A DNA stretch of 38,145 nt from Palsa-892 sp035555855 (lineage in GTDB: Bacteria > Pseudomonadota > Alphaproteobacteria > Rhizobiales > Xanthobacteraceae): assembly GCA_035555855.1 (NCBI GenBank), contig DATMGD010000047.1, forward strand, positions 1-38,145. Reading direction: 5' to 3'. Below are positions 33,242 through 38,145 of this stretch, piece after piece (positions within the stretch are counted from its first letter, which is position 1; every line of letters starts with the position of its first letter). The position numbers and the translations under genes are program-made. Under the pieces are notes generated by a model. That model was given only the letters and a program-made list of their open reading frames with translations. It ran no database searches and was not told where the DNA came from.

Positions 33242-34372
33242 TCAGATGACGTACGACTTGAGCGGTGCGAAGCCGTTGAAGGCAACCGCGCTGTACGTGG
33301 TCGTATAGGCGCCCGTCGCCTCGATCAGCACCTTGTCGCCGATCTCGAGCGAAACGGGGAGCGGATACGGATTCTTCTCGTACAGCACGTCGACCGAGTC
33401 GCAGGTCGGGCCGGCGATGACGCAAGGCGCGACCTTGCCGCCGTCCTTCGGGGTGCGGATCGGATAACGGATCGACTCGTCGATCGTTTCGGCGAGACCG
33501 CCGAACTTGCCGATGTCGAGATAGACCCAGCGCACGGGATCGTCGGCCGACTTCCTGGAGATCAGCACGACCTCGGCCTCGATCACGCCGGCATCGCCCA
33601 CGAGGCCGCGGCCCGGCTCGATGATCGTTTCGGGGATGCGGTTGCCGAAGTGCTTGCGGAGCGCGCGGAAGATCGACTTCCCGTAGGCGTCGACCTTCGG
33701 GACGTTCTTCAGGTAGCGCGCGGGGAAGCCGCCGCCGAGATTGACCATCGCGAGGCTCAGGCCGCGCTCGGACATCTCACGGAAGATCTTTGCCGCCGAA
33801 GCGAGCGCGGTGTCCCACGCCTTCACGTCGTTCTGCTGCGAGCCGACATGGAAGGAGATGCCGTGGGCGATCAGGCCCAGACGATGGGCATGCTCGAGCA
33901 CGCCGGGCGCCATTTCAGGCACGCAGCCGAATTTGCGCGAAAGCGGCCACTCGGCGCCCGAACCGTCGCACAGGATGCGGCAGAACACCCGGGAACCGGG
34001 GGCGGCGCGGGCGATCTTCTCGACCTCAGCCTCGCAATCGACGGCGAACAGGCGCACGCCGAGCTCGTAGGCGCGCGCGATATCGCGCTCCTTCTTGATC
34101 GTGTTGCCGAAGGAGATGCGGTCGGCGGTCGCACCGGCAGCCAGAACCATCTCGATTTCCGCGGGTGAGGCGGTATCGAAGCTCGAGCCGAGGTCGGCGA
34201 GCAATTTCAGGACTTCCGGCGCCGGATTGGCCTTCACGGCATAGAAAACGCGCGTATCGGGCAACGTCTTCGCGAACGAAGCGTAGTTGTCGCGGATGAC
34301 GTCGAGGTCGACGACGAGGCAAGGCCCGTCTTCGCGGCGCTTCTTGAGAAACTTGCGGATGCGCTCGGTCAT
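33242..34372 (-). CDS. Ornithine decarboxylase (fold-type III)
   Basis: This 376-residue PLP enzyme decarboxylates ornithine (possibly also lysine) to putrescine. K47 (FYAVKANPAP) binds PLP. H175 (GISFHVGSQ), GGGFP (213-217) and EPGR (252-255) hold the cofactor. C324 (GPTCDSVDVL) is the catalytic cysteine from the partner subunit, and Y356 (GAYTT) stacks at the active site. The GPTCDS block is the ODC version rather than that of diaminopimelate decarboxylase. The start is the ATG at 34372 (MTERIRKF) with AAGGGA upstream. It heads the operon behind a leader of several hundred bases with speF-type structure. Confidence 0.93.
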   Translation of the reverse strand: MTERIRKFLKKRREDGPCLVVDLDVIRDNYASFAKTLPDTRVFYAVKANPAPEVLKLLADLGSSFDTASPAEIEMVLAAGATADRISFGNTIKKERDIARAYELGVRLFAVDCEAEVEKIARAAPGSRVFCRILCDGSGAEWPLSRKFGCVPEMAPGVLEHAHRLGLIAHGISFHVGSQQNDVKAWDTALASAAKIFREMSERGLSLAMVNLGGGFPARYLKNVPKVDAYGKSIFRALRKHFGNRIPETIIEPGRGLVGDAGVIEAEVVLISRKSADDPVRWVYLDIGKFGGLAETIDESIRYPIRTPKDGGKVAPCVIAGPTCDSVDVLYEKNPYPLPVSLEIGDKVLIEATGAYTTTYSAVAFNGFAPLKSYVI

Positions 34373-34439
34373 TACTCTATTCCCTTCGTCCATCTCGTGG
34401 CCCAGGGCGGCGGTGCCGGGAAGAAACGCTGATTGCGTC

Positions 34440-34640
34440 TCGCCCGCGGCGGGCCGCTGCCCGCTTCGTGTCGGCTTTCGCCGACTGGTGAGCGCCGATG
34501 TGACATTCGGTTTCCAGTAGCCGGATTTGGCGACTGGACCCTGATGTCACTGTTTGGATTGGGGTAAAGGACCCGCTCCGCACAGCCGGCAACAGTAGTG
34601 CCTCTTCAGTACCGCCGATCCCGAACGCCGGAATCGGAAG
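34440..34640 (-). ncRNA. Structured 5' leader of ornithine decarboxylase, speF-motif type
   Basis: On the minus strand this stretch folds into a chain of stems. GTGACAT/ATGTCAC (34544-34550 with 34500-34506) encloses CCAGT-GCC/GGC-ACTGG. GTCGGC-GAAA-GCCGAC (34470-34485) has a GNRA loop, GCGGGC/GCCCGC lies at 34449-34464, and GGGT/ACCC at 34562-34574. A conserved RNA named speF was described upstream of alphaproteobacterial ornithine decarboxylase genes. Position, length and structure fit, but I match it from memory, and the limits are approximate. How it controls the gene is not shown. Confidence 0.6.
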
Positions 34641-34828
34641 AGCCAAAAAAGCCCGCTACGTCGTTGCTTTAAGTCGCGTCCTCCGCGGAGAGCGAAGTTG
34701 GCCGGTTTTATCTCCGGCTACCGGTCTGTCCCGACAGCTTTCCGGCCTCTTGTCCGGACTTCCGCCGACCGGCACGCGACAACAGGCACGTGCGAAATTG
34801 GGCACTCGCGATGTATGAAATATTTTCT

Positions 34829-34862
34829 TCATATGCAAGCGTGAATCGCTTGACGCGTCAAA
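34829..34862 (-). promoter_or_regulatory. Promoter/operator region for the polyamine operon
   Basis: Two inverted repeats sit side by side: TGACGCGTCA (34851-34860), a perfect 10-bp palindrome, and CAAGCG/CGCTTG with a 5-bp centre (34836-34852), sharing two bases. On the minus strand the first provides TTGACG (-35-like), with TTGCAT 17 bp further as a weak -10. The palindromes could bind a regulator. The region 34641-34933 otherwise shows no convincing gene. Confidence 0.4.
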
Positions 34863-34933
34863 AAAACTTTGAATCAGCACACGAAGCAAAAACTGAATCG
34901 AGTGTTAAGCCGTGTGACGCGCGCCGAGATTTC

Positions 34934-35197
34934 TCAGCGAACAAAAAATGGCTCGATCTTCGTCGCGCGACGGACAAAGTTGAAGATGATGTAGGCGGCA
35001 AGGAGGCCAAACAGTCCTTGCAGGACGTAGGCGCCGATGTCACCGAGCCCGAACATGCCCGCGATCGCCCAGCCGGTGGCGAATCCGGCGCCGATGATCT
35101 CGGTGCCGATCAGGATCGCGGCGCTGATGACCGTGATGATGTTGGTCCAGTTCAGGCTACCGGTCGTCTGGCGGCTCGAATTCGGCATCTCGGACAT
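34934..35197 (-). CDS. Small two-span membrane protein, unknown
   Basis: This 87-residue protein starts MSEMPNSSRQTTGSLNWTN, with AGGAG 8 bp before the ATG at 35197. Two hydrophobic segments follow (about 20-45, IITVISAAILIGTEIIGAGFATG, and 54-76, IGAYVLQGLFGLLAAYIIFNF), and the protein ends in a basic RRATKIEPFF tail. The loop between is short, so both ends probably face the same side, the cytoplasm by the positive-inside rule. No family is recognised. It lies upstream of the polyamine operon on the same strand, but the long gap argues against one transcript. Confidence 0.72.
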   Translation of the reverse strand: MSEMPNSSRQTTGSLNWTNIITVISAAILIGTEIIGAGFATGWAIAGMFGLGDIGAYVLQGLFGLLAAYIIFNFVRRATKIEPFFVR

Positions 35198-35361
35198 TCG
35201 CTTTGCTCCTGAAAACGCGGTGCGCTTCGTTCTGACAGCTGCGCAGGCTAGAATGGGCGGCAATCTGGCTTGGAACGGCACCCTGATCAAGCAGCGGCCG
35301 CCCGTTTTTTGCCCCATCCGACCGATTTCTCCGACCGTTTTTCAGAACTCCCGAGGACTCC

Positions 35362-36957
35362 ATGACTGAATTGAGTGCGAACAGCCGCCGCGGTGTTGTC
35401 GTGGCGCCACACTTTCTTGCCGCCGAGGCAGGCGCCGCCATCCTGAAAGAGGGAGGCAATGCGATCGAAGCTGCGGTCGCGGCGGCTGCGGCCATCGCAC
35501 CGGCCTATCCGCACATGAACCATCTTGGCGGCGACGGATTCTGGCTCATTCGCGAGCCCTCGGGACGGATTCACTGCATCGAAGCTGCCGGATATGCCGG
35601 CGAGAAGGCGACGATCGACTTCTATCGCGGGCAGGGGCTGGATGCCGTGCCCGAGCGTGGGCCGCTCGCGGCATTGACGGTGCCGGGCGCCGTCGCCGGC
35701 TGGCAGTTCGTGCTCGAAATCTCGAAGGTGCTCGGCGGCAAGGTGCCGCTCGCTCGTCTTCTGGAAGCCTCCATCTCGATCGCCAAAAAGGGCAGCCCGG
35801 TCGGCAGGTCGATGATGGCGCGCTTCGCGAGCCCGCGTGCGGCCAAAATCGAGGCTCCGGGTTTCAAGGAGACCTTCCTGATCGATGGCAAGCCGCCGAA
35901 GTTCGGCGACACCCTCAAGCCGGGACGGCTCGCCGTGACGCTCGAGCACCTCGCCAAGGCCGGGCTCGACGATTTCTACCGGGGCGATATCGGGCGGGAG
36001 ATCGCCGCCGACCTCGCGCGAATCGGCAGCCCGGTGACCCGAAGCGACCTTGAGCGGTTCCGCGCGCTCGCGCGGGAGCCGATCCGGGTTCAGCTCAAGA
36101 GCGGGACGGTCTATTCGTCGCCCGCGCCAACTCAAGGCATCACCACGCTCCTGATCCTCGGCATTGCCGAGAAGCTCGGCCATGCCAGGGCGGAGAGCTT
36201 CGAGTTCCTGCACGCGCTGATCGAGGCGACGAAGCGCGCGACCCGCATCCGCACTCGCGTCGTGACCGATCACGACCACATGAAAGAGGACTTGCAGGCG
36301 TACCTTGCGCCGGAGGCCCTGGAGAAGGAGGCGAGAAAGATCGACCCGCACAAGGCCGCTCCCTGGCCGGCACCGGCGGGCGAGGGCGACACCATCTGGC
36401 TCGGCGCTGTCGATGCCTCGGGGCTCGCCGTCTCCTATATCCAGTCGCTCTATTTCGAGTTTGGCTCGGGCTGCGTGCTGCCTTCGACCGGCATCGTCAT
36501 GCAGAACCGCGGCTATGCCTTCTCACTCGATCCGAAGGCGCTGAACCCGCTTCAGCCGGGCCGCCGGCCGTTTCACACCTTATGTCCGGCGCTTGCCGAG
36601 CTTTCGGACGGGCGGATCCTCTCGTTCGGCACCATGGGCGGCGATGGCCAGCCGCAGACCAACGCCACCGTCTATGCCCGGCATATCGGTCATCAGGTAC
36701 CGATCGGGGAGGCGATCGACCGGCCGCGCTTCATTCTGGGACGGACCTGGGGCACCGAGGTCACTAATCTCAGGGTGGAATCGCGCTTCCCGCCCGAGGT
36801 TGTCGAGGCGCTCCGCAAGGCAGGGCACGACATCGAAGTGCTCCCGGAGGATTATGCCGAGATCATGGGCCATGCCGGCGGGGTCGAAATCAACCTCAAG
36901 GGCAACATCGAGGGGGCGCATGACCGGCGCGCCGATGGCGGGGCGGCTGCCGCCTAG
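35362..36957 (+). CDS. Gamma-glutamyltransferase-family protein (YwrD-like)
   Basis: This 531-residue N-terminal-nucleophile hydrolase of the gamma-glutamyltranspeptidase family would self-cleave before T344 in GEGDTIWLGAVD, giving a large and a small subunit. Other family blocks are GGNAIEAAVAAAAA (31-44), HLGGDGFWLI (54-63), TVPGAVAGW (106-114), GSGCVLPSTGI and TMGGDGQPQTNA. No signal peptide is visible, unlike classical periplasmic GGT, so it is likely cytoplasmic and may act on a gamma-glutamyl or other acyl substrate rather than glutathione. The start has GGACTCC only, a weak ribosome binding site. Confidence 0.88.
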   Translation: MTELSANSRRGVVVAPHFLAAEAGAAILKEGGNAIEAAVAAAAAIAPAYPHMNHLGGDGFWLIREPSGRIHCIEAAGYAGEKATIDFYRGQGLDAVPERGPLAALTVPGAVAGWQFVLEISKVLGGKVPLARLLEASISIAKKGSPVGRSMMARFASPRAAKIEAPGFKETFLIDGKPPKFGDTLKPGRLAVTLEHLAKAGLDDFYRGDIGREIAADLARIGSPVTRSDLERFRALAREPIRVQLKSGTVYSSPAPTQGITTLLILGIAEKLGHARAESFEFLHALIEATKRATRIRTRVVTDHDHMKEDLQAYLAPEALEKEARKIDPHKAAPWPAPAGEGDTIWLGAVDASGLAVSYIQSLYFEFGSGCVLPSTGIVMQNRGYAFSLDPKALNPLQPGRRPFHTLCPALAELSDGRILSFGTMGGDGQPQTNATVYARHIGHQVPIGEAIDRPRFILGRTWGTEVTNLRVESRFPPEVVEALRKAGHDIEVLPEDYAEIMGHAGGVEINLKGNIEGAHDRRADGGAAAA

Positions 36958-37054
36958 TCTATAGGGTGGCATTCCGTCGCGGCGGCACGGGTTCCGCGCC
37001 ATGCTTCCGTCGTAGTGGCAGGGCGTGGTTCCCCGAAATGAGAGTGACCGGCTG

Positions 37055-37690
37055 ATGATCGCCCTGATGCGCTCCCTGCTACTGGCTTCTGCCGCTCTCC
37101 TGTTCATGGCGGGAGGGGCCATCGCGCATCCGCATGTGTTCGTGACCGCGCGCGGAACGCTCGTGTACGGGCCGAACGGGGCGCTGAAGGAAATCCGCTA
37201 CGCCTGGGCGTTCGACGAGATGTTTTCGTCGTTCGCGGCGCAAGGGCTGGACACGAATGGCGATGGCAAGTTCTCGCGCGAGGAACTTGCGGCGCTCGCC
37301 AAGGAGAATGTCGAGTCGCTCAAGGAGTTTGGCTATTTCACGGTGGCGCCGCACGGCGCCAAGGCTTTCGAGTTCGGCGAGCCGACCGATTACTTCTTCG
37401 ACGGGACCGACATGAACAGCCTGACGCTGCACTTCACGCTGCCGGTGAAAAACGCGGCGAAAGGCGGCGTCGCTTTCGAGGTTTATGATCCGACTTATTT
37501 CGTCGCCTTTTCGCTGGCCGAGCAGAAGCCCATATCGCTCGATGGCGCGCCGGGCGGTTGTGCCGTCGAAGTGAAAAATGCGGGCGATCCGAATTCCACC
37601 AAGCTGTCGGAAGAATTCTTCACGCAGTTGCAGGCTGGCGCCGATTACGGCGCGCAGTTTGCAAACCGGATCGCGGTGCGCTGCCCGTAA
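37055..37690 (+). CDS. DUF1007-family periplasmic protein
   Basis: This 211-residue protein has a signal peptide (about 1-24, AIA|HP), so the mature chain begins HPHVFV, a potential N-terminal metal (ATCUN/His) site. DTNGDGKFSREE (66-77) is a near-perfect EF-hand-like loop. DUF1007 genes usually stand beside NicO-type nickel/cobalt transporters, as here. The start ATG 37055 is favoured; 37067 (MRSLLLAS) is possible. It leads into the transporter after 9 bp. Probable role: a periplasmic metal-handling partner. Confidence 0.85.
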   Translation: MIALMRSLLLASAALLFMAGGAIAHPHVFVTARGTLVYGPNGALKEIRYAWAFDEMFSSFAAQGLDTNGDGKFSREELAALAKENVESLKEFGYFTVAPHGAKAFEFGEPTDYFFDGTDMNSLTLHFTLPVKNAAKGGVAFEVYDPTYFVAFSLAEQKPISLDGAPGGCAVEVKNAGDPNSTKLSEEFFTQLQAGADYGAQFANRIAVRCP

Positions 37691-37699
37691 GGAGGGTTC

Positions 37700-38145
37700 A
37701 TGCGAAGTCGTCACGGTTTCGTAATGGCGGTGGTTCTGCTGGCGGCCGCCTTGCAGGCGGGCGATGCGCTTGCCGTCAGTGCTTTCGGCGGACCGGCCGT
37801 TCCCGCAACCGGCATCACCGGCTGGATCTTCGCACAGCAGGCAGCGTTCTACCGCTCGATGTCTTCGGCGGTGATGGCGGCGAAGGCAAACGGCACGGCG
37901 GCGTTGGGCCTCAGCTGGCTCGCTTTTCTCTATGGCATCTTTCATGCAGCGGGCCCCGGCCACGGCAAGGCGGTGATCTCGTCCTATCTCGTGGCGGACG
38001 ACGCGACGGTGAAGCGCGGCATTTTCCTTTCTTTCGCAGCCGCGTTCGCGCAGGCGATCACGGCGATCACCATCGTCGGCATTGCCGCGCTCATTCTTGG
38101 CGCGACGGCGAAAGCGATGGGCGCGACGGTGCGCTGGCTCGAGCT
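37700..38145 (+). CDS. NicO-type nickel/cobalt transporter, N-terminal part (cut by window end)
   Basis: The frame is open from ATG 37700 (GGAGGG 6 bp upstream) to the window edge, giving 148 residues. An N-terminal hydrophobic segment (about 8-27) is followed by GITGWIFAQQAAFYRSMS and then LAFLYGIFHAAGPGHGKAVIS (74-94). The HxxxPGHGK-like motif (H82, H88) marks the NiCoT/RcnA superfamily's metal-binding first helix. FLSFAAAFAQAITAITIVG is the next span. RcnA-like members export, NicO-like ones import; direction cannot be told from this fragment. Confidence 0.88.
   Translation, partial: MRSRHGFVMAVVLLAAALQAGDALAVSAFGGPAVPATGITGWIFAQQAAFYRSMSSAVMAAKANGTAALGLSWLAFLYGIFHAAGPGHGKAVISSYLVADDATVKRGIFLSFAAAFAQAITAITIVGIAALILGATAKAMGATVRWLE

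Noticed and set aside
34643..34652. Plus-strand A-run and minus-strand GGGCTTTTTT within the ODC leader, resembling an attenuator.
   Set aside because: No adequate stem precedes the T-run; only four bases of AGCC/GGCT pairing can be found upstream.
34656..34832. A 58-codon frame on the minus strand (MKKIFHTSRV...) inside the ornithine decarboxylase leader, a possible leader peptide.
   Set aside because: No ribosome binding site precedes it, its ATG lies within the presumed promoter region, and the composition (many Arg, Pro, Ser) looks like chance translation of GC-rich RNA.

Overview
The window is a GC-rich stretch of an alphaproteobacterial chromosome, most likely from the Hyphomicrobiales (Rhizobiales), near the Xanthobacteraceae/Nitrobacteraceae. 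This rests on the alphaproteobacterial 23S/5S sequence, an initiator tRNA with an A-U pair where most bacteria have the first of three G-C pairs, an ornithine decarboxylase with a long structured leader of the speF type next to homospermidine synthase, and a palindromic intergenic repeat I recall from rhizobial genomes. Genus is not resolved. I see no prophage, insertion sequence or CRISPR array. All family calls come from reading motifs, not from searches.

Layout. 1-674: 3' end of 23S rRNA, 5S rRNA and the rrn terminator. 695-4381: a secreted alpha/beta-hydrolase, an unrecognised secreted protein and an APC amino-acid permease. 4559-4758: a broken copy of the 5' end of tRNA-fMet, then the intact tRNA-fMet. 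4757-6585: O6-alkylguanine repair protein and an aminotransferase. 6675-11764: a sugar-acid catabolic cluster (IlvD/Edd dehydratase, PEP-mutase/ICL-type lyase, GNAT, BDH2/KDF-type SDR, DenD-like dehydrogenase). 11790-14142: sfsA, map, radC. 14179-17140: methyltransferase/AraC pair, then secreted Inh-type protease inhibitors behind a 2-hydroxyacid dehydrogenase (to 18127). 18292-22677: CUT1-type ABC importer. 22754-26107: membrane methyltransferase, EamA exporter, SDR, creatininase-family hydrolase. 26207-31094: zinc uptake block (His-rich mini-protein, znuC, znuB, znuA, CobW/COG0523 GTPase, WD40 protein). 31145-34372: polyamine operon (ornithine decarboxylase, GNAT, homospermidine synthase) behind a leader of about 430 nt. 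34934-38145: small membrane protein, gamma-glutamyltransferase, and a DUF1007 plus NicO-type Ni/Co transporter pair cut by the window end.

The most unusual signal is a recurring pattern rather than one gene. Three translation starts have been tandemly duplicated: sfsA (13 bp x3), map (17 bp x3) and the second ABC permease (about 33 bp repeated at an 89-bp offset). Each duplication leaves a short open frame whose TGA overlaps the true ATG. The 5' end of tRNA-fMet is similarly repeated 81 bp upstream. Other good leads are the His-rich single-span protein heading the znu operon, the sugar-acid cluster in which a PEP-mutase/ICL-type lyase may take the place of the usual final cleavage enzyme, a tandem-domain Inh protein beside a half-domain Inh protein, and the structured ornithine decarboxylase leader.
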